Both the position numbers and the translations under genes were made by a program. 64,000 bases of DNA from Archivesica marissinica (lineage: Eukaryota; Mollusca; Bivalvia; Venerida; Vesicomyidae), in NCBI GenBank assembly GCA_014843695.1, contig CM026386.1, forward strand, positions 90,193,955-90,257,954, given 5' to 3'. The notes beneath the pieces are model-generated. The model saw only the letters and a program-made list of their open reading frames with translations, did not search any database and was not told the origin of the DNA. Shown in pieces: positions 48,122 to 57,128 of this stretch. Numbering within the stretch: the first letter of the stretch is position 1; every line of letters starts with the position of its first letter.

Positions 48122-48590
48122 TGAATACGTCTCAGTTGGAATGCATGATCGATTGCGATCCGGTATTACGGAAACAGGTGGTAGGGGTGTATGCCGCGGA
48201 TCGACTTCCAACAAAAGTTTCCAGACAGCCTACGGTTTCATCGCTAACACTGAAGGACATTTATTACCCGGCGAACATTGGTGCGCTTTTTATGGCAATG
48301 GAAGGGGTCACATTCAGTTCTTGGATACGTATGGAAGATCGCATAGAGAAAATAGTGTCTTTTTTCAACAGTGGTTGAATAAAAAGGCGAAAGCTTTTTC
48401 AATAAATCATACACATATTCAAAGTGATAACTCAAAAGTATGCGGACGATATTGAGTTATGTTTTTGCGTAAATTACTGAGTGGTGATACACTGGAACAA
48501 TTCGTAAACTTATTTGATTCCACCGATACTTATGCCAATGACTCTTACGTATCCAGTACTATATCTCGGGCTTATTCCGAGTGCCTGTAG
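48121..48590 (+). pseudogene. Adenovirus-type maturation protease, broken
   Basis: Cysteine protease (Ulp1/adenain fold) that would mature virions. The N-terminus MNTSQLECMIDCDP is in one frame up to about 48225. The catalytic region is in the next frame: GEHWCAFYG (His), HIQFLDTYG (Asp region) and VCGRY (Cys), with a stop at 48453-48455 directly after the catalytic Cys block. The C-terminus VMFLRKLLSGDTLEQF runs on to TAG at 48588-48590. The order His-Asp-Cys and the spacing fit adenain. It follows the capsid gene with a one-base overlap. Confidence 0.86.
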
Positions 48591-48675
48591 AAAAACAACG
48601 GACAATCGTGCGAATCCTTGCGTAAACATATGTTCTGATATATAATATTGTAATGTATTTTCTGGTGTATACAAC

Positions 48676-48738
48676 ATTTGTGCGCGTGTGTGTGAGTGTA
48701 TGTGTGTGTGTGTGTGTGCGTGCGTTCGTGCGTGCGTG
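48676..48738. repeat. (GT)n microsatellite between convergent genes
   Basis: A GT/GTGC run of about 60 bases between the end of the plus-strand protease and the minus-strand arm. Also AT-rich with AATAAA words (around 48745-48775) on both strands, so it may contain both polyadenylation sites. Confidence 0.7.
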
Positions 48739-48871
48739 AAATATAAAATAAAAGATAGAATAGAATAAAATGTGTTTATATTTCAACTTTAATCAATAAC
48801 GATGGCTTCAAACGAAATAATAGAAAACTTATTTTTTACGTCTTACCATTTTAATCTATATTTTTAACATA

Positions 48872-49255
48872 CTACAATAAATAAATACGAATTAATTCGA
48901 GAGATAGTTTATACATTTTGACTTTCCAGTCTTCCGTTTTCATATCCGTATGCCTCCAATCGCGACAGGTTATTTTCAGTTTGTACATGTCCACACGTTC
49001 GGGCGAAATGTCCGGCAAAACCGAAACGGCAGAATTCCAGTTCCTTAAAACCTCAGTTTCGTCCAATTTGCAAAGAATCTCTTCCAAATATAGATTAAGC
49101 TGTCAGATCAGCTTAAACACGTATGACTTAGATGCGATAATTTCCTTTCTTGGCATCCGGTGCAGTTCTTTTTAAACAACCGCGTGCATTCTGTTCATAA
49201 TTTCCTTGGCGTAGAAAAACTCGAAATAAGATTCTAGCAATGATACAGTATCCAT
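48872..49255 (-). pseudogene. Unrecognised Polinton right-arm protein, two in-frame stops
   Basis: One 128-codon minus-strand frame from ATG 49253-49255 (MDTVSLLESYFEFFYAKEI) to the stop at 48872, interrupted by two stop codons near 49174 and 49108. The intact C-terminal 71 codons contain KLDETEVLRNWNSAVSVLPD and a basic/Trp-rich end. It lies 12 bp from the next gene on the same strand. No family is recognised. Confidence 0.6.
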
Positions 49256-49267
49256 AATGTTTGCGTT

Positions 49268-49525
49268 TTAGTTTTCTTCCAGAAAATGTTTCAAATAAGA
49301 GACGCTAACTTGGGAGTCACAAATACCCTCAAACATGTCGAATGGAAGTTTCAAACGCCTTCTTCCGCTTTTTAAAAACACCTGAATGGCATGTCTTTGG
49401 CGTTTTACGACGATCGAAAATCTATCATTCAATTCGCAAGTTACTTCGTTGTTCGAAAACACCACGCTTTGAAACTCGTCGTAATGTAATCGATATTGAG
49501 AAACGTCTAATTGTCTTTGCGTCAT
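49268..49525 (-). CDS. Small intact Polinton protein, possibly PC4-like
   Basis: 85 codons, no break. It contains VTCELNDRFSIVVKRQRHAI, then QVFLKSGRRRLKLPFDMFEG and YLKHFLEE. The pattern of strands ending in a (V/I)-x-(V/I)-x-x-(F/W) segment, a basic loop, L-x-(L/P)-x-x-x-(F/W), then a C-terminal helix parallels the PC4-like neighbours at 49834-50144, 50149-50382 and 51366-51653. PC4 (p15) proteins bind single-stranded DNA and co-activate transcription. The match is weaker than for the neighbours, so this may be an unrelated small protein. Confidence 0.55.
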   Translation of the reverse strand: MTQRQLDVSQYRLHYDEFQSVVFSNNEVTCELNDRFSIVVKRQRHAIQVFLKSGRRRLKLPFDMFEGICDSQVSVSYLKHFLEEN

Positions 49526-49833
49526 CTTATAAGGAAATGTTTAACATAATGACGTGAACTGTTAGAGTACTCCGGTACAAATGATATGGAATGTAGTTAC
49601 ACTTTTTGATATTCGGTTTTCGATCGTGATACGTTCCCATTGATCGAAGGATAGCGCGGCTGTGACTTTCTCAGATTGGTCGGGTGTTCGCGCGGGTTTG
49701 AGTGAGTCATTCGTGTCCAAACCTGCCCGAGATGACTAATCCAATAACGATCGAAATCCACTAATTGTATACGTGTATTGTTAGTCACTCGAAATAAGTC
49801 GTATACATTTGTATAATATACGGCCTAAATCTT
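49526..49833 (-). promoter_or_regulatory. Promoter-like intergenic region, AP-1-type site
   Basis: Non-coding stretch upstream of the minus-strand gene at 49268-49525. It holds TGAGTCATTCG (49703-49713), then GTCCAAACCTG and GATGACTAATCC. The same ordered words occur upstream of the 50149-50382 gene. TGAGTCA is the AP-1 consensus. The short open frame here (49597-49788) shows no protein-like features. Confidence 0.45.
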
Positions 49834-50144
49834 CTATTTTAAAGTTCCAATGTATTCATCGTTCTCATAAGTCATTCTGGCGTACACTCCGAACATGTTG
49901 TCATCCCGTGGTTAGAATCGGAGTAACATGCCGATATATTCTGTAGTTCCGGAACAAAACTATCTATGATCCTGAATCCGTTTCTCAACTCTCTAAACTG
50001 ATCGAGAGTCAGCGCCACTCCTTTTCTAGTGACCCGTATTTCTTTAGAGCCTTCGGGAAACCAGAATGTTCAGATGTCCACGCGCTTAAATCCGCTCTGT
50101 ATGGCCACGTGCCAATTACCGCCAAGATGACGCCTGTAAAACGT
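49834..50144 (-). pseudogene. PC4-like (transcription coactivator p15) protein, broken
   Basis: Minus-strand frame from 50144 (first codon ACG, so the start may be mutated). It contains NWHVAIQSGFKRVDI, a stop near 50084, then TFWFPEGSKEIRVTRKGVAL and TLDQFREL. This matches the PC4 core: strand, V-D-I-R-like segment, basic-loop K-G-(V/I)-(A/S)-L-T, then a helix starting (D/E)-Q-(F/W)-x-x-L. The last part (FGVYARMTYENDEYIG) is in another frame, ending at TAG 49834-49836. It overlaps closely with the next PC4-like gene upstream (4 bp apart), as if cotranscribed. PC4 proteins bind single-stranded DNA, a useful role in replicating or transcribing a linear virus-like genome. Confidence 0.65.
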
Positions 50145-50148
50145 GATT

Positions 50149-50382
50149 TTATTCCATCATAGTCACGGAATCTTCCAAGAAAGTCAAACTCATAAACAGT
50201 TCGTTACACCTTTGTAACGTCAAAGAAATACCGTCTCTCATTGGAACGTTTTCTCCCACCAGTTTCCTGATGTGTATTTAAGTTTCTCCATTAAATGCGC
50301 CATCGAATAAATAAATCCCTTTTCCGATGGGTTGACAGTACCTGGATTGAATACCGGTATTAGCGGGTACGCTGGCAGCCAT
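50149..50382 (-). pseudogene. PC4-like protein, one in-frame stop
   Basis: 78 codons from ATG 50380-50382 to TAA 50149-50151. It begins MAASVPANTGIQSRYCQPIG and continues GIYLFDGAFNGET, then a stop in frame (near 50286), IHIRKLVGENVPMRDGISLT and LQRCNELFMSL. The segment I-H-I-R ... R-D-G-I-S-L-T ... helix is the PC4 core pattern, and the stop lies just before its third strand. It is followed by 4 bp and the second PC4-like gene. Confidence 0.65.
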
Positions 50383-50727
50383 TGTTGTCGAAGTCTGTAT
50401 CTAAGGTCCCCCCCCCCGACGTGTTTCTCCTTCGAAGATTAGAACTGAAATGAGATTGTGTATTTCGGTGTCCGAGATAATGTGCATAGAAGCGATACGA
50501 TTGGTTTATCGTACGCGTGGGTAGTGACGTAGAAGTGACTCATTCGATTGATCCGTCCAAAGTTGTCCTAAATGACTCACCCACGAATAATTAGGGATGT
50601 GATACCCGTTCGCTTAATGTGTATTTGGTTGACTGGTTAGACTTTTAGTTTTCCTATATTCTTAGGAATTGCCTTCCTTATGTTCTATCTTATTAATTGA
50701 TTTTATTGGAGAATAAGTTAGCGCCAG
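50383..50727 (-). promoter_or_regulatory. Promoter-like intergenic region with paired AP-1-type sites
   Basis: TGACTCA at 50536-50542 and again at 50573-50579, 37 bp apart, the first followed by TTCGATTGATCCGTCCAAAG. A similar arrangement (TGAGTCATTCG..GTCCAAA) is found at 49703. TGACGTAG, a CRE-like word, lies at 50525. The region precedes the two PC4-like genes. It has no convincing ORF. Confidence 0.45.
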
Positions 50728-51093
50728 TTAGAGAACCGAAGCCTCCGGTTTTATTGTACCAGACCCTCCGAACGAATGTTTTTCGGAAGTAATGGCTCCG
50801 TGTCCCGCAAAACTGGGCGGGTTTTCAATTCCCACCATTTTCAGGTATTCGCAGTTGGGAGACCATTAATAATGCTATGTAGCGGCAGTATCGTGTCGTT
50901 CCCAATAACTCACTTTACCGCGACATCGAAAACAAATTACGATATCGGCCATTTTAGTATAGTAAAATCCGGCTCTGACTAACTGGTACTTATCGGGAAA
51001 CATTTGTTTCGGATAGGTTTCGAAAGTTTTAAGTTTATTCTCGTAATATTCCATTCTTGTTGGTATCGTGCAAACTGAGTCTGTACCTATCAT
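50728..51093 (-). pseudogene. BIR-domain (inhibitor-of-apoptosis-like) protein with two in-frame stops
   Basis: From ATG 51091-51093 the frame encodes a single baculoviral IAP repeat. It has MEYYENKLKTFETYPKQM, LVRAGFYYTKMADIVICFRC and YWERHD, all characteristic of BIR, including R-A-G-F-Y-Y. The zinc ligands keep exact spacing: Cys-x2-Cys, then 16 positions to His and 6 to Cys. Stops TAG 50875-50877 and TAA 50866-50868 lie just before and after that His, after which the same frame continues to 50728. BIR proteins bind caspases or signalling partners and block cell death; large DNA viruses use them against host defence. Directly upstream is a copy of the TIR promoter module. There is no RING finger, so it resembles single-BIR proteins. 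It may have been captured from the host. Confidence 0.85.
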
Positions 51094-51345
51094 GTCTTCT
51101 AAATGAAAACGAAAAAGTTTGCTATTCTCCGATACTCCAATTGTCTCTCTTCAATATATTTAAACTAACTAAACGGTTCTGACCTCCTCGTGTCTTATAT
51201 ATGCCTAGTGAAGTCACATATTGCTGAGCGGGAAAACCGCCGGTTGCCGGGCGCTATATCTATATATAGATACGGTCAATCCTCTAGTAACGACGTCACG
51301 GGTTTTTGTCCGATGACTCGCGGGGTCATAGGATACCGACCCCAT
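51094..51345 (-). promoter_or_regulatory. Second copy of the TIR promoter module, upstream of the BIR gene
   Basis: The minus strand from 51345 repeats the TIR interior: GTCATCGGA, CGTGACGT, CTATATATAGATATAGCGCC, a CATATATAAGACACGAGG TATA-like element (near 51190-51205), CCGTTTAGTTAGTTTAAA, and an ATATTGAAGA leader. The BIR ATG follows about 75 bases after the GTTTAGTTAG block. It is diverged from the terminal copy, so it is an old duplication. Confidence 0.8.
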
Positions 51346-51365
51346 TCATATAGTTTCAGTTTCGT

Positions 51366-51653
51366 TCAATATTTATGAGATTCGTATATGGCGGTGTCAA
51401 TACTAGAAGAAAATTGTTTCAAATGTAACGGATTAAGATTCACACCGATAATGCTAGCTGTTCCATTATGAAACAGTCTTATGTCCACACAAACATATCC
51501 ATTGTGGTTACATACTGTTGCGTAGAGTTTATCTTGTAAATAAAACTGCTTAATGTAAACACAAGCGGTATTATTTAAGTTTGGCTTCTCATCATGACTA
51601 TTAGCTGGTATATAGCAACGTTGTTGTGATGAGACTACCACTAAGGGTAGCAT
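51366..51653 (-). CDS. PC4-like protein, intact
   Basis: 95 codons from ATG 51651-51653 (MLPLVVVSSQQRCYIPANSH), no break. The C-terminal half contains CVYIKQFYLQDKLYATVCNH, NGYVCVDIRLFHNG, VNLNPLHLKQF and a short helix-like end. The order G-Y-V-x-V-D-I-R-x-F, polar loop, G-V-x-L-x-x-x-x-L-K-x-F fits PC4/p15. It lies between the terminal TIR and the inner promoter copy, reading in the same direction as the TIR promoter, so the TIR promoter is its likely driver. It is one of the few apparently intact genes of the element. Confidence 0.62.
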   Translation of the reverse strand: MLPLVVVSSQQRCYIPANSHDEKPNLNNTACVYIKQFYLQDKLYATVCNHNGYVCVDIRLFHNGTASIIGVNLNPLHLKQFSSSIDTAIYESHKY

Positions 51654-51722
51654 GCCAGTGGTTGTCAAGATTAAAATCCCTATCCATTTAATTATCTCTA
51701 AGACTCAGTTCAGTTTCTAAAT

Positions 51723-51839
51723 TTAATTCGGCACCAACGAGATCTTCCGACGTAATTGATTCACATGATTCAAAAAACCATTGAATCCACCAATTTGCTC
51801 ATGTAAATGGTCTTCCTGCGCTACACGTTGCAGACTCAT
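51723..51839 (-). CDS. 38-residue ORF within the right TIR
   Basis: ATG 51837-51839 to TAA 51723-51725, starting MSLQRVAQEDHLHEQIGGFN and ending in a basic segment (LRRKISLVPN). The left TIR has the same start (38082) but a one-base length difference breaks the frame after about 20 codons. The stop codon falls almost exactly at the inner TIR border. It lies about 120-130 bases downstream of the GTTTAGTTAG initiator-like block. Function unknown; it could be a leader exon or an early peptide. Confidence 0.5.
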   Translation of the reverse strand: MSLQRVAQEDHLHEQIGGFNGFLNHVNQLRRKISLVPN

Positions 51840-52335
51840 GATGTATAATTGTGTACTAGTCATAGGCTAAATGGGATATGTGATATATATTCAAATTCGT
51901 TTCACTAGACAGGCTTATCTAAATAATTATAGTCATTAATACCAAAGATACTCCGATTATCTCTCTTCAATATATTTAAACTAACTAAACGGTCCTAAAC
52001 CTCCTCGTCTCTTATATAAGACTCGCGAAGTCACACATTGGTAGGCGGGAAAATCGCGAAAATTAGGGTCGGGCCGGTTGCGGGGCGCTATATCTATATA
52101 TAGATCGGTCAATCCCAACGTCACGAGTATTTCCGATGACTCGCGCGGTCATAGGAAATCGATCCAATTGTCTTATGTAACAATAGGGACAGCAGGCACT
52201 GTTCGTGCGCGGTCATACGATACTGACCCCATTTTTCGTGAGCGGTCATACTATACTGACCCCATTGTTCTTTAAGGTCACCTGACCGTACCAGGCGTAC
52301 CAGGCACTCTCCCAAATCGGCCGCTATATACTACT
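51724..52335 (-). repeat. Polinton right terminal inverted repeat
   Basis: Inverted copy of 37587-38199, ending ...CTATATACTACT at 52335. It has the same internal parts: repeated GGGTCAGTA(T)-type words, CTATATATAGATATAG and CTTATATAAG (near 52012-52021). TACGGG follows at 52336-52341. Confidence 0.95.
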
Positions 52336-52341
52336 TACGGG
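52336..52341. repeat. Polinton target-site duplication, right
   Basis: TACGGG, identical to 37581-37586. Confidence 0.95.
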
Positions 52342-53642
52342 CACAATCATAAAGGCTACAGTTTCACAAATACAGATATCACAACTTCAAAAATAGATTA
52401 CTAGACTGTATGTCTGATACTTACGAATGTACAATACCCTATAGACAGCAACCAGTAGGCTTTCCGGTTGTTATTGTTGTCTTCGTGTGTACATAGAAGT
52501 TCGAACAGTTGTTCAGAATATTGTGTATCACTTTCGACCTCTCTGGTTCGAGAGTTCCAGTCATCCGTGTTCGAATCATCGAAGGTAGAACAATATTAAG
52601 TGTATAAAGATTATCGCCGGGACCAGACGACATGATCGTCTTTTGTTCGAGCCAATGGTGGTGTTTTAGTTACCCGCAACGACAAGGCAACGAAGTTCTA
52701 CTGTAGTAATATCATCCAGTCCGAGATGGACTGACAGCTTAAGGTTGCTGCTCAAAATTGGGTGTAGCCTTTCATTGTTGCAAGTTGTGAGCAATACCAC
52801 AGGGATTCGGTGCATGTAAATGTTAAGTACAGGAATAGTATGTCCCGTTGTTCACCATGAATATATATTTATAAACAATCGAGTGATATATCTCACGGAC
52901 ATGCAAGTTTATACCAATTCATACTTTCCGAAAATCTATGTATAACGACCAGCACTGCTGTAATTCTATCCTGGAAGGCTGGATGTCATGTACACATGTA
53001 CGCCATCTATTTGCAGAGACAACAAATTGTAATATTTTACGATATTTATATCTGCTTTGACGCACCGAATCCCTATGAACAATACTAGTAATCATGACAT
53101 CGGCTGTCGGCACTTCAAAGAATTCTTGTCTACAGAATGATGCGACGATACCTTTTGATCAAGCATATATCAAACAGCACAATGACTACATTTGCAACAA
53201 CAATATATTATTATGCTTTGTTGATAATTTCGCACGTCAGAAATATCATAGGATGCTTTTTACACAGTCAAAATGACATACACGGAAAATACGGACTGAC
53301 AGATCTATGTGAGGGTATGATGCAATGTGTCGTTGTCCGATTGTAGACTATACACACATGTACAGTACTTAATATGTGCATAGTAAATGAGGATTCGGTT
53401 CGCCATCTTACTGCTGGCATTATGCAATGGTTAGTAACAATTGTTAGTTTAAGTTAGGGATGGAAATGTACATCGTATTCGAACATCAAAATAGCATTTT
53501 CAGAGGTGTGAACACTTGCCGATGAACAACGCCACATGTGAGTATGGCATGGAGTATGGAGTACGGCATGCTAATTGATGGACCCATTATTGAATTTGAG
53601 TGCAACCATTGGTTGAGCTAATAAAACTTATATTTCACTTAC

Positions 53643-53767
53643 CTTAAAATATTGCCAAGTAAAAGTGATACTTCCAGGTGGAAAGACACATCCTGTAGCT
53701 ACTGTGAGGTTTGTACCAAATGAACCAGCTGTGCTGGTGATGGTTGTACTGGCACTATCTGCCAGAA
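53643..53767 (-). CDS. Ig-like domain exon (first half of a domain)
   Basis: A 125-bp exon with acceptor TCTTGTTTTCTAG and donor TTAAG/gtaagt, phase 1 in and phase 0 out. It encodes ADSASTTITSTAGSFGTNLT and VATGCVFPPGSITFTWQYFK: a core Cys followed 10-12 residues later by the Trp of an Ig C-strand. The phase-0 end pairs with the phase-0 start of 29122-29356, so the domain would be split by a 24-kb intron that carries the Polinton. A 2.3-kb minisatellite begins about 50 bp upstream of the acceptor. Confidence 0.75.
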
Positions 53768-53816
53768 CTAGAAAACAAGACAGACACAATACATCTAAGC
53801 ACAACGTAATAAAAGT

Positions 53817-56085
53817 AGCATGGTGCATCATCACATAGCCTGGTGCATCACATAGCATGGAGCATCACATAGCTTGGAGCATCATCACATAGTCTGGTGC
53901 ATCACATAGCCTGGTGCATCATATAGCATGGAACATCACATAGCATGGAGCATCATATAGCATGGAGCATCACATAGCTTGGAGCATCATCACATAGCCT
54001 GGTGCATCACATAGCCTGGAGCATCATATAGCATGGTGCATCATATAGCATGTAGCATCATATAGCATGGAGCATCATATAACATGGTGCATCATATAGC
54101 ATGGAGCATCATATAGCATGGTGCATCATATAGCATGGTGCATCATATAGCATGGTGCATCATATAGCATGGTGCATCATATAGCATGGTGCATCATATA
54201 GCATGGTGCATCATATAGCATGGTGCATCATATAGCATGTAGCATCATATACCATGGAGCATCATATAACATGGTGCATCATATAACATGGTGCATCATA
54301 TAGCATAGTGCATCATATAGCATGGCGCATCATATAGCATGGTGCATCATATAGCATGGTGCATCATATAGCATGGTGCATCATATAACATGGTGCATCA
54401 TATAGCATGGTGCATCATATAGCATGGTGCATCACATAGCATGGAGCATCACATAGCATGGAGCATCATATAGCATGTAGCATCATATAGCATGGTGCAT
54501 CACATAGCATGGAGCATCACATAGCATGGAGCATCATATAGCATGTAGCATCACATAGCTTGGAGCATCACATAGCATGGTGCATCATATAACATGGTGC
54601 ATCACATATCCTGGTGCATCATCACATTACATGGTACATCACATAGCACGGTGCATCATCACACTGCATGGAGCACCACATAGCATGGCGCATCATCACA
54701 CAGCATGGAACATCACATAGCACGGTGCATCATCACATAGCCTGGAGCATCATTACATAGCATGGAGCATCACATAGCATGGTGCATCATCACATAGCCT
54801 GGAGCATCACATAGCATGGTGCATCATCACATATCATGGTACATCATCACACAACTTGGTGCAGCATCACACATCATGGAGCATCACACAGCATGGTGCA
54901 TCACACAGCATGGTTCATCACATAGCCTAGTGCATCATCTCACAGCATGGTGCATCATCACCTAACATGGTGCATCATCACATAACATGGTGCATCATCA
55001 CCTAACATGGTACATCATCACATAACATGGTACATCATCACACAGCATGGTGCATCACATAGCCTGGTGCATCATCACACAGCATGGTGCATCATCACCT
55101 AACATGGTGCATCATCACATATCCTGGTGCATCATCACAGAGCATGGTGCATCATCACATAACATGGTACATCATCACCTAACATGGTGCATCATCACCT
55201 AACATGGTACATTATCACATAGCATGGTACATCATCACACAGCATGGATCATCACCTAGCATGGTGTATCATCACACAGCATGGATCATCACATATCATG
55301 GTGCATCATCACATAGCCTGGTACATCGTCACAGAGCATGGTACATCATCACAGAGCATGGTACATCATCACATAGCATGGTACATCATCAAATAGCATA
55401 GTGCATCATCACACAGCATGGTGCATCATCACATAGCATGATGCATCACATAGCATGGTGCATCACATAGCATGGTGCATCATATAGCATGGTGCATCAC
55501 ACAGCATGGTGCATCACATAGCATGGTGCATCATATAGCATGGTGCATCACATAGCATGGTGCATCACATAGCATGGTGCATCACATAGCATGGTGCATC
55601 ATATAGCATGGTGCATCACATAGCTTGGTATATCATCAGACAGCATGGTACATCATCACATAGCATGGTACATCATCACACAGCATAGTGCATCATCACA
55701 TAGCCTGGTGCATCATCACATAGCATGGAGCATCACATAGCATGGTGTATCATCAGACAGCATGGTACATCATCACATAGCATGGTGCATCATCACACAG
55801 CATAGTGCATCATCACATAGCCTGGTGCATCATCACATAACATGGTGCATCATCACATAGCCTGGAGCATCATCACATAGCATGGAGCATCACATAGCAT
55901 GGAGTATTACATAGCATTGTGCATCATCACATAGCCTGGAGCATCATCACATAGCATGGTGCATCATCACATATCATGGTGCATCATCACACACAATGGA
56001 GCATCACATAGCATGGTGCATCATCACATAGCATGGAGCATCACATAGCATGGTGTATCATCACATAGCCTGGAGTATTAAGATT
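53817..56085. repeat. 17/20-bp minisatellite array
   Basis: About 120 copies of AGCATGGTGCATCATAT (17 bp), mixed with a 20-bp form containing CATCATCACAT. The 17-bp form dominates at 54040-54440 and 55480-55620, the 20-bp form at 54600-55440 and 55630-56050. It starts about 50 bp from an Ig exon's acceptor, in the intron. Confidence 0.95.
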
Positions 56086-57128
56086 AGTAAAATATCATCA
56101 CACATTAAATTTCAATAACAGAATGATGCATCATGGTGTGCATGTCCTGAAGGATTTAGTTGTTGCATACCGAAACTACTTTTCGGTAGAAAATACTTTT
56201 TGTTAATTATAGCTCTTGTGGGTGATTACCACGTGAGAATAAGGAAGTCGCCATCTTTTGTCGAACAAATAAAACGATAATCAGAAAAATGCAATTTGTG
56301 TCGTATATTATAGAATTCGATAGAACATTGCATATGCCAATAACAGTGAAATAAATAGTTCTATGTTTGCTCAACAATCATGAATATCTTTAATATTTGT
56401 ACCTATGTTTCCTTAAATATATCTAGCTAGTATTTTATCTGTAGTCATAAATAATATGTGTTAAATGTTTAAAAACAATTAATTTCCATATCTATATCTA
56501 ATAAAGGGTTAACCATTATTGTCTAAGTTTAAAACGGCAGTTTTCCCGTTAGTACAATGTAGCTTTCATGGTTGCTTGTCGAAGGGAGACGTGTTGTCTG
56601 GGAGGGGAGGGGGGAATACAAATATCTGATTGGATTATTGATTAGTTTGATTGACAGGCAGCGACTGGTCAAATACATTCCATTCGCTTTTAATTTTCAG
56701 CAACCGCCAACAGTTTGCTCAATTTTTGCTCGGGTTTGCGAAAATTATAAATCTTTGAATTTGACTTCAAACAGCTGCCGATGCAATTGGATTATTTCAT
56801 TCAATTATCCCCGGGCAATCATGGACCAGAAATAACAATGTCAAGAGATTATTATTCACACATTATGCCTCCTGGACCGTCATGTGTACTCTGCAATACA
56901 TCAGACTGTGTCTATCGATGTTCGCACATGTTCACACTCCTCTTGATGATTTAGGAAACCGGGCTGTCAGTCAAAAATTATGACGAATAATTTATTTACT
57001 TTCATTTTGGGTGGATTTTTGTATTTTTGCAAATTTGAATTTCTAGAACCATTTTTCTTTTTTTTATCGCAAAATTAATTGTTCTAGTTGTGAATGCTAT
57101 AATGGGCCCTTTGGCATGAACATATTAC

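Larger units (their letters stand above)
37587..52335. mobile_element. Polinton/Maverick virus-like element, full length, decayed
   Basis: A 14,749-bp element with about 613-bp terminal inverted repeats that start AGTAGTATATAGCGGCC, flanked by the 6-bp duplication TACGGG. Gene content is diagnostic: polymerase B, FtsK/HerA-type packaging ATPase, rve integrase with chromodomain, major capsid protein and adenovirus-type protease, plus small genes. All of these core genes have stops or frame changes, so it cannot be autonomous. I found no penton-type minor capsid gene. The right arm (48.8-51.7 kb) runs on the minus strand and holds PC4-like genes and a BIR gene. The element lies in an intron of the Ig-like gene, core genes antisense to it. 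A LINE tail (44195-44605) inserted later. The boundaries are exact because TSD and TIR agree. Confidence 0.97.

Noticed and set aside
49597..49788. 63-codon minus-strand frame between Polinton genes
   Set aside because: It overlaps promoter-like words repeated at 50536, its composition is not protein-like, and it matches no family known to me.
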